From Zobellia uliginosa (GTDB taxonomy: Bacteria; Bacteroidota; Bacteroidia; Flavobacteriales; Flavobacteriaceae), in assembly GCF_900156625.1 (NCBI RefSeq), contig NZ_FTOB01000001.1, forward strand, positions 930,001 through 994,000: 64,000 nt of DNA. The letters run 5' to 3'. The notes under the pieces were generated by a model, which was not told where the DNA came from, made no database searches, and saw only the letters and a list, made by a program, of their open reading frames with translations. The position numbers were made by a program, and so were the translations under genes. Shown in pieces: positions 1-7,714 of the stretch; position 1 is the stretch's first letter, and each line of letters starts with the position of its first letter.

Positions 1-1392
1 AAGTTCGATACCAGTATGTCGGGTAAGTTTGAAGGTATAGGCGCACGATTGCAAAAAAAGCCCGAAGGGGCCAAGATTGTCGATATTATCTCTGGAGGAC
101 CAGTATGGCGTGATGCGCGTTTGGAAGTCGGAGATCAAATCTTAAAAGTGGGCCAAGAAGGTGAAGAGCCTATCAATATTGTGGGTATGCGTCTTGACGA
201 TGCCATTAAATTGATCAAGGGGCCTAAAGGTACCGTGGTTGAATTGACAGTGCGTAAAATAGACGGTTCATTGGAAACCGTACAACTTACCAGGGATGTG
301 GTAGAGCTTGAAGAGTCTTTTGCCAAGTCGGCGAATATCATCAAGGACGACCGTAAGTACGGAATCATCGATTTACCCAAGTTCTATGTAGATTTTGACG
401 ATTATACCGAGAGAAACGCGGCTACCGATGTGGCCAAGGAAGTTGAGCGCTTGAAACAAGAAGGGGCCGAAGGACTGATTCTTGATTTGAGGGACAATGG
501 TGGTGGATCTCTGAAGACCGTAGTTGAAATGGCCGGACTCTTTATTAAAGACGGTCCGATCGTTCAGGTAAGGTCTTCGGGCAAGGGCAAGGATGTGTAT
601 GATGATAAAGACGAACGTATTCAATGGGATGGACCTTTGGTTATCTTGGTGAACGAACTTTCGGCTTCAGCCTCTGAAATTTTGGCCGCTGCCATGCAAG
701 ATTATAAAAGGGCCATTGTTATAGGAAGCAAGCAGACCTTTGGTAAAGGTACCGTTCAGAACGTGATTCCGCTTGATAACATCGTACGCAGTAACGAGCA
801 TGGCGATTTAGGGGCCATAAAAATCACGACACAAAAATTCTACCGTATCAACGGAGGCTCTACCCAGCTCGAAGGGGTAAAGAGTGACGTGGTGGTTCCG
901 GACAAATACAGCTATATCGATCTAGGGGAAAGGGATCAGGCGAATCCACTGAAATGGGATAAGATCTCGCCGGCCGATTATAAGCCATGGGATGGTTATA
1001 TCGATTACGAGAAGACCATTGCCAATAGCACTAAAAGAATGGCCAACAACCCACAGATCAAGTTGATCGAAGAAAATGCAAAATGGTTGAAGCTGGAAAG
1101 TGACGAAACCGAGATTTCCTTGAACTACGATACGTACAGAGAAGAAGAAAAGGAACACAAGAAAAGGTCCGATTACTTTAAGGCGATAAGCGAATACGAT
1201 TCTAAATTGACTTTCGAGTCATTGAAGTATGAAGAGCAATTGTTTACAAAAGATTCGGTCTTGCGTGAAAAGCGTGACAGATGGCACAAGGCCTTGGCCA
1301 AAGATGTGTATGTTGAGGAAGCCGTGAATGTTTTGGAGGACTTACAAAAAAATAATATAGAGCAGAGTAAATTGGCCGCTGTAAAAGGATAA
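1..1392 (+). CDS. Carboxy-terminal processing (tail-specific) protease, S41 family, 5' truncated by window edge
   Basis: The reading frame is open to the first base of the window, so the N-terminus is missing and the ATG at 16 is internal. The visible part starts inside a PDZ domain (DQILKVGQ, then the MRLDDAIKLIKGPKGT region). The S41 catalytic core follows, with the nucleophile serine in NELSASASE (about 655-680) and the general-base lysine in FGKGTVQ (about 740-760). The lysine-rich C-terminal region resembles the DUF3340 tail of Prc-type proteases. Family members are periplasmic or inner-membrane-anchored and trim or degrade proteins at their C-termini. E. coli Prc is about 680 residues, so roughly one third is outside the window. 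A strong terminator follows directly. The family is clear; the physiological substrate is not visible. Confidence 0.93.
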   Translation, partial: KFDTSMSGKFEGIGARLQKKPEGAKIVDIISGGPVWRDARLEVGDQILKVGQEGEEPINIVGMRLDDAIKLIKGPKGTVVELTVRKIDGSLETVQLTRDVVELEESFAKSANIIKDDRKYGIIDLPKFYVDFDDYTERNAATDVAKEVERLKQEGAEGLILDLRDNGGGSLKTVVEMAGLFIKDGPIVQVRSSGKGKDVYDDKDERIQWDGPLVILVNELSASASEILAAAMQDYKRAIVIGSKQTFGKGTVQNVIPLDNIVRSNEHGDLGAIKITTQKFYRINGGSTQLEGVKSDVVVPDKYSYIDLGERDQANPLKWDKISPADYKPWDGYIDYEKTIANSTKRMANNPQIKLIEENAKWLKLESDETEISLNYDTYREEEKEHKKRSDYFKAISEYDSKLTFESLKYEEQLFTKDSVLREKRDRWHKALAKDVYVEEAVNVLEDLQKNNIEQSKLAAVKG

Positions 1393-1413
1393 TAAGAAGA
1401 GTAGTTTATATTG

Positions 1414-1449
1414 AAAAAGCCCTGATGTACTAACATCAGGGCTTTTTTT
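1414..1449. terminator. Bidirectional intrinsic terminator between protease and alginate lyase
   Basis: A perfect 10-bp stem (GCCCTGATGT / ACATCAGGGC) with a 4-nt loop is preceded by five A and followed by seven T. It can therefore end transcription of the protease on the plus strand and of the convergent alginate lyase on the minus strand. Confidence 0.85.
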
Positions 1450-1498
1450 GTTAAAGCATGGGCCGCCCATCGTAAAAAAAGAGAGGGGGTAAAGCTTC

Positions 1499-2839
1499 TT
1501 AGTTGTGGGTTACGCTTAGGTTTTTGATACGAACTAAACCGTATGATCCCGTATAACTTGCGCCTTTAACGGATTGCAAGTAGTTACCGACTTTAAAATA
1601 GTTTTCAGATAGATCGTCAACTTCCATTTTCTTTCTGAATACGCTAGAGCCGTTCATAAAGAGCTCTACATAAGCTCCGGAATATACCAGTTTACAATTG
1701 TAAGTGGTGTCAAGACTGTAGCCGCTGAAGGTTTGGCTGCCTCCTTGTTCTTCGGTAACATAGCCGCTAATCTTTAGTTTTACCGATCCCGATGATTGGT
1801 TTTCTTCACCAATGAACTGAACCCTTACTACATCATCGACTTCAACACCGTCTGAATTTTTACTGGGACCATGTATTTGACCAAAGCAGAGTACCCCGCC
1901 ATCGCCGTCGGTATCTTGTGGGAGTTGGTTGACCTGTACGGTCCATTCCATGGTGTGGGTGCCGCTATCGCCGGTCCAACTTGCCAAGTTGCCGTTGTCC
2001 ATCTCACGTAGCTCTACCCTTGGATTTTGTGAATTGGCCGAACCGCCCAAACCTCTGTAGCATTTAAAGTATACCCATTCGCCATCGGTATAGAAGTAAT
2101 TGTCATCGGAGTAGGTGTTGTATGAAATGCCACTGGCATCGGTAATGTCATCGTAATAGGTGGCAGATGAGCCTGGGCTTCCTACAAAACTGTTGATTTT
2201 CCAAGTGTTTGCCGTGATGCCTAGAACTGAGGCGGGTGAGTTTCCGCTTGTAGGGGGAGTGGACGAACCACCGGAGCCCCATGCTTGGAATTTGGTAATG
2301 CTGTTCCATAAAACGGTGCTTCCACCGCTGTTAAGCACATAGCCCTTACCGACAATCCTGATATAACGGGCGGTAGAGTTGGGGAGGTCGATAGTTTCGT
2401 AATCCGAAGTAGAACCTGAACTGGTTTTCGATTTGATTTTCGTCAGGCTAGAAGTAGAATTACCTACCCAAACTTCATACTTGGTCTTTCTGCTGTCTCC
2501 TTTATAGAAGGCAATTTTCACATAATCAATGTTGGCCGAACTGCCAAGGTCGTATGTGATGGAAGCCCCATCACCATAACCTGACCAACGGGTAGACGTA
2601 GATCCGTCTAGGGTATTACTGGCTACGTTCGGTGATTGTGAGGTGCTGGCCGAGACCGAAGAAATTCCAATGGCCGTGGAATTGGTGGAAAGTTTGGTAA
2701 GGACCGCTTCTTCATCTGGGTCGACTTGTTCTTCCGAACAACTTCCTAGACATAAGGCCAGGAAAAATACGGGAATAAGCTTCCACATAATGTCTCCGTT
2801 GAAGGCCGTGCGCACCGTCGTAAATACATTTTTTTTCAT
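1499..2839 (-). CDS. alyA1: Secreted alginate lyase, CBM32 + polysaccharide lyase family 7
   Basis: This enzyme cleaves alginate, the brown-algal polyuronate, by beta-elimination. The N-terminus carries a lipoprotein signal with lipobox LGSC (about residues 30-33). A discoidin-like F5/8 type C module (CBM32) covers about residues 55-190. A Ser/Gly/Pro/Thr linker leads into the PL7 catalytic module. The three PL7 signatures are all present: RVELRE (about 273), QIH (about 320) and YFKVGNY (about 415). In characterised PL7 enzymes a QIH rather than QVH motif goes with activity on guluronate-containing alginate. The CBM32-PL7 order is that of Zobellia AlyA1, hence the symbol, which rests on architecture only. 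The start could be the ATG at 2839 or the one at 2788, which sits closer to the signal core. The gene stands alone with no SusCD pair nearby. Confidence 0.9.
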   Translation of the reverse strand: MKKNVFTTVRTAFNGDIMWKLIPVFFLALCLGSCSEEQVDPDEEAVLTKLSTNSTAIGISSVSASTSQSPNVASNTLDGSTSTRWSGYGDGASITYDLGSSANIDYVKIAFYKGDSRKTKYEVWVGNSTSSLTKIKSKTSSGSTSDYETIDLPNSTARYIRIVGKGYVLNSGGSTVLWNSITKFQAWGSGGSSTPPTSGNSPASVLGITANTWKINSFVGSPGSSATYYDDITDASGISYNTYSDDNYFYTDGEWVYFKCYRGLGGSANSQNPRVELREMDNGNLASWTGDSGTHTMEWTVQVNQLPQDTDGDGGVLCFGQIHGPSKNSDGVEVDDVVRVQFIGEENQSSGSVKLKISGYVTEEQGGSQTFSGYSLDTTYNCKLVYSGAYVELFMNGSSVFRKKMEVDDLSENYFKVGNYLQSVKGASYTGSYGLVRIKNLSVTHN

Positions 2840-2866
2840 AATAGTTCAATATTAAATTTAGGGTTA

Positions 2867-2890
2867 TTGGTTATCCACTTTGGTTAACCA
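2867..2890. promoter_or_regulatory. Direct repeat and palindrome upstream of alginate lyase (possible operator)
   Basis: TTGGTTA occurs at 2867-2873 and again at 2880-2886, a 13-bp period. The second copy extends into the perfect palindrome TGGTTAACCA (2881-2890). It lies 28-51 bp upstream of the 2839 ATG, where a repressor or activator of a substrate-induced lyase could bind. No regulator gene is adjacent, so this is a suggestion only. Confidence 0.3.
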
Positions 2891-3050
2891 GTTGTGTAAT
2901 GTTATTAATTAATTTTATATTAACAAAATATTAGTAGGTAAATTCTATTAAAAGATAAAGTCTTGTCCGTTTGTTTTGTGAATTGATTTTGTAGGTTAAT
3001 TGTTTGAAGTTAGTGTTTGTAAGGGGTGGGTTCTTTTGGCTTCTGTAAGA

Positions 3051-3100
3051 AAAAAAAGGAAGGTGAGGGCTAGATAGTGAGATACAGCTGCACTTCCTTT
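3051..3100 (-). terminator. Probable terminator of the divergent MsrA gene
   Basis: Read on the minus strand, AAAGGAAGTG pairs with CACCTTCCTTT (one bulged base) across a loop of about 25 nt, followed by a run of eight T. It sits about 65 bp downstream of the stop codon at 3167. Confidence 0.55.
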
Positions 3101-3166
3101 GATAGTAGCGGAATTGCTGTAGGTTTTTTGGAAGGTGTAGATAGGCATTTTTCGGTCTAAGTCCTT

Positions 3167-3655
3167 TTAGTCGACTGAGACGACCAAGGTTCTAAACTGG
3201 TTTAATAGCAACTGTAGTTTAGGGGCGATATACGCTTTACAAAATGGTTTTTCAGGGTTGCTGATATAGTAATTTTGAAAGTGGGCCTCTGAAGGTTTAA
3301 ATGAGACAAAAGGTAATACCTGGGTTATTAATGGGGCGCTAAAATCTTTTTGCAATAGTTTTAAAAGGCCAATGACATCAAGGTGCTGGCGCTGCGAAAA
3401 GCTATAGACTGCCGAGCGGTACTTATCGCGCATACTATGGTTAGAAGTGCTTTTATGGGTGTGAAGATGAATTTCGACCAAATCTTTTAACGTAATGCGT
3501 TCTGGCTTGAAATGTACAATGACGGCTTCGGAGAAAGTATTATGGCTTGCTGTTGATGCCACAAAGCCCTGCTCTACCCTGTCGACTCCCCGTAAGGATT
3601 GAAAAACTGCTTCCGTACACCAGTGGCAACCTCCGCCCAAAGCTATTTTTTCCAT
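3167..3655 (-). CDS. Divergent MsrA-family peptide methionine sulfoxide reductase
   Basis: A 162-residue protein of the MsrA fold, which reduces methionine-S-sulfoxide in proteins. The catalytic loop reads GGGCHWCTEA, so the cysteine is kept but the usual Phe of GCFWC is His. Other conserved stretches are also altered: the SGYAGG and GHAE regions of canonical MsrA read QGFVAS and FSEA here. YRSAVY and a C-terminal Cys (PFCKAYI) are kept, the latter a candidate resolving residue. I chose the ATG at 3655 because the GGGC motif then falls at residue 7-10 as in the family; the upstream open frame adds 26 residues with no homology. It lies about 650 bp from a canonical msrA-msrB pair. It may have shifted substrate preference; activity is not certain. 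Confidence 0.8.
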   Translation of the reverse strand: MEKIALGGGCHWCTEAVFQSLRGVDRVEQGFVASTASHNTFSEAVIVHFKPERITLKDLVEIHLHTHKSTSNHSMRDKYRSAVYSFSQRQHLDVIGLLKLLQKDFSAPLITQVLPFVSFKPSEAHFQNYYISNPEKPFCKAYIAPKLQLLLNQFRTLVVSVD

Positions 3656-3781
3656 AAAAACGCATTTGTATCCTTTCTTTTTGTCGCTGTATGGGGCCAA
3701 TACTTGCGAGGGGGGTAAAATAAAAAGACCCACTGGGAAAGTAGGTCTTTAAATCGCGAATGTAAAGCTGTAGCGCCCAAA

Positions 3782-4195
3782 TCATGCTACAGTTTCTAGC
3801 GTAGGTCGAGTTTGAATATCGTTTATGGCCAATTTGTTTTGTTCGTTCAGTTTTCTGTTCTGTACGTAGGTTATATAAAGGGCTACGATACAGAAAACCG
3901 CAGCTGCGCCATTGCCATCTTTGACCAATAGGTGGGCAATGATTCCGAAAGTAAGGTTGAGGAAAAATCCGGCATAGGCCCATTCGCGGACCCAGCCACT
4001 TTTATTGAAAACAAGAACGGCCAGCCCCAATAATTGGGCGCTTCCTAAAACAAATATTAAGTAGGTTGGGTATCCTAATTCTTCAAATTTGAGAACTACG
4101 GCCTCGTAGTTGAAGAAAGAATTGGCTACGGCATAAATGATAGCCAATGAAAAAAAGGAGAGGGCAATACGGTAGTAAAGCTTTGTGGTTTTCAT
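3782..4195 (-). CDS. DoxX-like small membrane protein
   Basis: A 137-residue protein with four predicted membrane segments (about 8-28, 45-63, 72-90 and 97-113) and a short charged C-terminal tail, typical of the DoxX-like group. Such proteins are integral inner-membrane proteins of poorly defined role; some relatives interact with thiol- or quinone-linked redox systems. It lies between two MsrA-type genes on the same strand, which is consistent with, but does not prove, a role in oxidative stress. Its start codon is directly abutted by a large inverted repeat (4197-4248). There is no motif from which to assign a reaction. Confidence 0.7.
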   Translation of the reverse strand: MKTTKLYYRIALSFFSLAIIYAVANSFFNYEAVVLKFEELGYPTYLIFVLGSAQLLGLAVLVFNKSGWVREWAYAGFFLNLTFGIIAHLLVKDGNGAAAVFCIVALYITYVQNRKLNEQNKLAINDIQTRPTLETVA

Positions 4196-4196
4196 A

Positions 4197-4248
4197 GAAA
4201 TGGGTTTTAAGATAGTTTACCGAAGTTACTTTCTTAAAACCCAATTTC
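4197..4248 (-). promoter_or_regulatory. Large inverted repeat in the leader, ending 1 nt before the doxX-like ATG
   Basis: Left arm 4197-4212 and right arm 4232-4248 pair over 16 bp with one bulged base, around a 19-nt loop. On the minus strand the second arm ends one base before the start codon at 4195, so in RNA the ribosome landing area would be inside a long stem. No U-run follows the stem, which argues against a plain terminator for msrA. As DNA it could be a two-half-site operator. Confidence 0.6.
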
Positions 4249-4301
4249 TTATGAATGATAGGTCAATTGCAATTTACTGTAGATTAATGGCAAGAATCTG
4301 G

Positions 4302-4859
4302 TTACGAGCTCGTTTGTCCCTGTTTTAACTTGTCGGCGTGCATTTTCCTTAACTTGGCCAACTTTGGGGTTATTACGGCGCTACAGTAACCTTGAGAGGT
4401 ATTGTTGCGGTAATAATCTTGGTGATAATCCTCGGCGTCGTAAAACGTGGGAAGCGGGCTCAATTCGGTAACGATCGGGTCTTCAAAGTAAGACGATAGT
4501 TCTTGTATTACGGATTCGGCCACCGTCTTTTGGGTATCGTTGTGGTAGAAGATTACCGAACGGTATTGGGTGCCCACATCGCCGCCTTGTCGGTTGAGGG
4601 AGGTGGGGTCATGGCTTGTCATAAATACGATCAATAGATCTTGATATGAGATTACCGAAGGGTCAAAACTGACCTGTACCACTTCGGCATGGCCCGTAAG
4701 CCCCGAACAGACCTCTTTGTAGGTGGGTTTTCCGGGGGCATTGCCCCCAGCATAGCCTGAAACGAGTTTTTCAACCCCTTTCAATTCTTGTAACACTGCT
4801 TCTATACACCAAAAACAGCCACCGCCTAGGGTAGCAATTTCTAAATTTTTATCGCTCAT
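4302..4859 (-). CDS. msrA: Peptide-methionine (S)-S-oxide reductase MsrA
   Basis: Reduces methionine-S-sulfoxide residues in oxidised proteins using thioredoxin-type electron donors. The 185-residue sequence has all canonical features: catalytic Cys in GGGCFWCIE (about residues 12-20), SGYAGG, GHAE, the DPTSLNRQG loop, VGTQYRS and a C-terminal resolving Cys in GYCSAVI. No signal peptide is present, so it should be cytoplasmic. It overlaps the upstream msrB by 4 bp (ATGA), indicating one transcript and coupled translation with MsrB. Confidence 0.95.
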   Translation of the reverse strand: MSDKNLEIATLGGGCFWCIEAVLQELKGVEKLVSGYAGGNAPGKPTYKEVCSGLTGHAEVVQVSFDPSVISYQDLLIVFMTSHDPTSLNRQGGDVGTQYRSVIFYHNDTQKTVAESVIQELSSYFEDPIVTELSPLPTFYDAEDYHQDYYRNNTSQGYCSAVITPKLAKLRKMHADKLKQGQTSS

Positions 4860-5314
4860 TCTTTAACGCTTTCTTTTTGTAGTTGCATTGATTCGGAATT
4901 GACACAGTAGCGGAGGCCACTCGGTGGAGGGCCGTCTGGAAATACATGGCCTAAATGCGCATCGCAAGTATTGCACATGACTTCAACCCGTATCATACCG
5001 AAGGAAGAATCCTTTTCGTATTTGATGGCATTTTCCTTAATGGGTTGTGTAAAACTGGGCCAACCTGTGCCCGATTCAAATTTAATGGTGGAGTCGAACA
5101 AAGGCGTATCGCAACAGATACAGTTGTATTTTCCAGCTTCGTGGGCACTACATAGGGCTCCGGAATGCGCACGCTCCGTTCCTTTTTGACGGGTGATCCT
5201 GAATTGTTCGGCCGTGAGGAGCTCACGCCACTCGGCCTCGGTCTTCTCGACCCTTCTGTCGGGCTCCGGATTTCCCTTTACACTAAAATTGATTACATCT
5301 TTCCATGTAAGCAT
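4856..5314 (-). CDS. msrB: Peptide-methionine (R)-S-oxide reductase MsrB
   Basis: Reduces the R-epimer of methionine sulfoxide in proteins, complementing MsrA. This 152-residue single-domain protein shows the two structural zinc CxxC pairs (CICC and CNTC), the GTGWPSF loop and the catalytic cysteine in RYCVNS near the C-terminus. No export signal is visible. It is the first gene of a msrB-msrA unit with a 4-bp stop/start overlap. Confidence 0.95.
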   Translation of the reverse strand: MLTWKDVINFSVKGNPEPDRRVEKTEAEWRELLTAEQFRITRQKGTERAHSGALCSAHEAGKYNCICCDTPLFDSTIKFESGTGWPSFTQPIKENAIKYEKDSSFGMIRVEVMCNTCDAHLGHVFPDGPPPSGLRYCVNSESMQLQKESVKE

Positions 5315-5562
5315 AAGCTTCCTTTCTATTTAAACGAATTCATTCTAAATAATGATAGTACAAAATAAATACATTGTACTATAGCAAATGTGCTTATTCG
5401 TCGAAATTTTTAGCCTTTACTTACAGTGACACATCAAAAGCCCGATCGGTGTGTTGGTCTTGCTTTGATTGTTGTTCTAAGTTTTGTTTTTGGTGTTGGG
5501 GTATAAGGGCGCCCAAAATGAATCGGACATCCAGTCTATCGGCCCGAACCTAAAATTTACCG

Positions 5563-5570
5563 TATTTTTG
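5563..5570 (+). promoter_or_regulatory. Putative Bacteroidetes -7 promoter element, 6 nt before endonuclease ATG
   Basis: TATTTTTG matches the TAnnTTTG consensus exactly. It ends 6 nt before the chosen ATG at 5577, implying an almost leaderless transcript. No clear -33 TTG is found at the right distance, so support is moderate. Confidence 0.35.
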
Positions 5571-5576
5571 AAGTGC

Positions 5577-6383
5577 ATGAATAGAAAAACGATCTATACC
5601 ATTTTAACCATTTGCTGCGTGGTCGGCTTTTGGTTGTTCGATAATTTTTATACGCCCGCAACCTATTCGGATACGTCGGGGGATGGGGCTAAAACTGTAA
5701 TAGCCTCCAGTTTGATGCCGAGCTCCACAACGGGGGAAATTGTCGAGCACAGCCATTTTACGCTTTCGTACAACGAAGCCTACGAACAGGCGGAATGGGT
5801 GGCCTATTCCTTAAAAAAAGAACACCTGACCAACGATGATCGTAAAAGGCCCTACTTTATAGAAGATCCCAAGGTGCGCACCAAATCTGCCGACTGGCGA
5901 AATTATAAAGGCTCGGGATATGATAGGGGGCATTTGTGCCCGGCAGGTGATCGAAGGTTTAGCGAACAAGCGTATAACGAGACGTTTTACACTAGTAATA
6001 TCAGTCCCCAAGACCGTGATTTCAATGCTGGAATTTGGAATAAGTTGGAGAAGCAGGTACGTATATGGGCCAAGCGACATGGGGAAATTTTTGTAGTTAC
6101 GGGCGGAGTTTTGGAAGAAGGCCTTGACGAGATCGGTGAAGAAGATGTCGATGTGCCAGAGTACTATTATAAAGTAATAGCCCGGGGCGATGGCGATGAG
6201 ATAAAGATGTTGGCTTTTTTGTTGGAAGGAAAAGAGCGTTCGAAGCCTTTGAAGCAATTTAGCGTTTCCGTTGACGAAGTTGAAAAACGTACGGGAATCG
6301 ATTTTTTCCGGAAGCTTCCTAAAAAAATACAAGACCAAAAGGAAAGCGAGGTCGATACCGGAAGCTGGAAGTTCAGTTTTTAG
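5577..6383 (+). CDS. DNA/RNA non-specific endonuclease (beta-beta-alpha metal nuclease)
   Basis: A 268-residue nuclease with an N-terminal hydrophobic anchor or signal (about residues 5-22), so it acts outside the cytoplasm. The catalytic DRGH motif with its histidine is at about residues 116-119, followed by the metal-ligand region around SNISPQ and GIWNKLE, the pattern of NUC1/Serratia-type nucleases. Such enzymes cut single- and double-stranded DNA and RNA. I use the ATG at 5577 because it places the hydrophobic segment at the N-terminus; the open frame extends upstream only through a TTG at 5484. It converges with rodA. A role in nutrient scavenging or competitor/biofilm DNA breakdown is plausible but not shown. 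Confidence 0.88.
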   Translation: MNRKTIYTILTICCVVGFWLFDNFYTPATYSDTSGDGAKTVIASSLMPSSTTGEIVEHSHFTLSYNEAYEQAEWVAYSLKKEHLTNDDRKRPYFIEDPKVRTKSADWRNYKGSGYDRGHLCPAGDRRFSEQAYNETFYTSNISPQDRDFNAGIWNKLEKQVRIWAKRHGEIFVVTGGVLEEGLDEIGEEDVDVPEYYYKVIARGDGDEIKMLAFLLEGKERSKPLKQFSVSVDEVEKRTGIDFFRKLPKKIQDQKESEVDTGSWKFSF

Positions 6384-6430
6384 CCATCCAAAGCAATAGT
6401 CCTAAAAAAAACAGGCGTGGGCCTATCATC

Positions 6431-7714
6431 TTAGATACCTTCCTTAAGACGGTTGGCATCCAACTTCAGGAAAATAAAAAGTAGGGCCGTAAAAAATAGG
6501 AGTCCCGATCCACCATAACTAAAGAAGGGCAGGGGAATACCAATGGTAGGCAATACGCCTATCACCATGCCGATGTTTATAAAGTAGTGCACCAATAGAA
6601 TGGATATAACGCCGTAACCGTACATACGTGCAAAGCCGGTTTTCTGACGTTCCGAAAGGTAGACCAGCCGTAATAATAGAAAGGTAAATAGCAATACTAC
6701 GGTAGCGGTGCCCAAAAAGCCCCATTCTTCACCCACCGTACTGAAGATATAATCAGTATGTTGCTCTGGTACGAAGTCGCCTTTGGTTCGTGTTCCTTCC
6801 AAGAAACCCTTTCCCCAGAAACCACCCGATTCTATGGCTTTTTCAGATTGATAGGTATTGTAGCCAATGGTTTTTCGGATCTGCTCCAATTTAGCAGGGT
6901 CTTTCTCTAATCGTAACCACAGACTGAATCGGTCTCGGTGACGTTGTTCAAAAACGTTGTTGAAGACAAAATCAACAGAGAGCGAAAACAAGATGGTCAG
7001 TACCACGGCTATGGTCGTAGGGATGACCGGAACCTTGAATTTCTTCTTTTTGAGCAAAAAGAAGAGTATTAAGATAAGGGCGATACCGATGGTGATCCAT
7101 ATTGTACCGAACATTAAGGTCGTCACAAAAATAAGAATGGCAAAGAAAGCAATACCCAAATAGTATATAGGAAGCCCCTCCCTAAAGATAACAAAGGATA
7201 GGGAGAAAAAGACCAAGGCGCTACCGGGATCCGGTTGAGGGATGATCAGTATGGCCGGAATCAAGATGATCAAGAAAGCATAGAGCTGATCTTTATTGCG
7301 TTTGATGTCCGTTTGAATATCACTGAGATATTTGGCCAAGGCCAAGGCCGTAGCCACTTTGGCGAGCTCAGAGGGTTGAAGGTTGAAAAAACCCAGGTCG
7401 TACCATGAAGTAGCTCCGGCAATGGTCTTTCCGAAAGCGAAAAGGCCGAGCAGTAGCACCATGGAGATGATATAGAGTACACTGGAGAAGCGTTCGTAAA
7501 AGTTGGCTTCGAGGGCCAACAGGATTACAATCGATGCAAAACTGGTAAGGATAAAGAAAAGTTGTTTACCGTGAAGGGTGCTGAAATCGAATATAGACGA
7601 ATCGCTTTCTGAAAAAGTACTCGAATAGATATTGACCCAGCCAATGGTCAGTAGCAATACATAAAAAAGAACGGAAAGCCAATCGATACGTTTGAGGACG
7701 CTTTTACCAGACAT
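6431..7714 (-). CDS. rodA: Rod-shape peptidoglycan polymerase RodA (SEDS family)
   Basis: RodA polymerises lipid II into glycan strands for lateral wall growth, paired with the transpeptidase PBP2. The 427-residue protein has about ten membrane segments, the ATSWYDLGFFNLQPSELAK region and the C-terminal FFSYGGSGL motif diagnostic of FtsW/RodA/SpoVE. It lies last in mreB-mreC-mreD-mrdA-rodA. Its start overlaps the 3' end of mrdA by 11 bp, so the two partners are translationally linked. A lysine-rich cytoplasmic loop (LLKKKKFK) separates two membrane bundles. Confidence 0.95.
   Translation of the reverse strand: MSGKSVLKRIDWLSVLFYVLLLTIGWVNIYSSTFSESDSSIFDFSTLHGKQLFFILTSFASIVILLALEANFYERFSSVLYIISMVLLLGLFAFGKTIAGATSWYDLGFFNLQPSELAKVATALALAKYLSDIQTDIKRNKDQLYAFLIILIPAILIIPQPDPGSALVFFSLSFVIFREGLPIYYLGIAFFAILIFVTTLMFGTIWITIGIALILILFFLLKKKKFKVPVIPTTIAVVLTILFSLSVDFVFNNVFEQRHRDRFSLWLRLEKDPAKLEQIRKTIGYNTYQSEKAIESGGFWGKGFLEGTRTKGDFVPEQHTDYIFSTVGEEWGFLGTATVVLLFTFLLLRLVYLSERQKTGFARMYGYGVISILLVHYFINIGMVIGVLPTIGIPLPFFSYGGSGLLFFTALLFIFLKLDANRLKEGI

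Larger units (their letters stand above)
2840..3166. other. Gene-free 327-bp interval upstream of the alginate lyase
   Basis: No convincing ORF was seen on either strand. The interval is AT-rich. It holds the leader and promoter region of the alginate lyase, including a TTGGTTA direct repeat with an embedded palindrome, and the terminator of the divergent-MsrA gene. No perfect TAnnTTTG promoter was found; a one-mismatch match lies near 2924-2931 on the minus strand. Confidence 0.6.

Noticed and set aside
3540-3983. Open frame of 147 codons on the minus strand
   Set aside because: It is a shadow of the MsrA-like and DoxX-like genes in another frame, with no homology pattern of its own.
5484-5576. 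Upstream extension of the endonuclease frame
   Set aside because: It begins with TTG, would put the hydrophobic anchor 32 residues in, and lies upstream of a -7 element; the ATG at 5577 is better.
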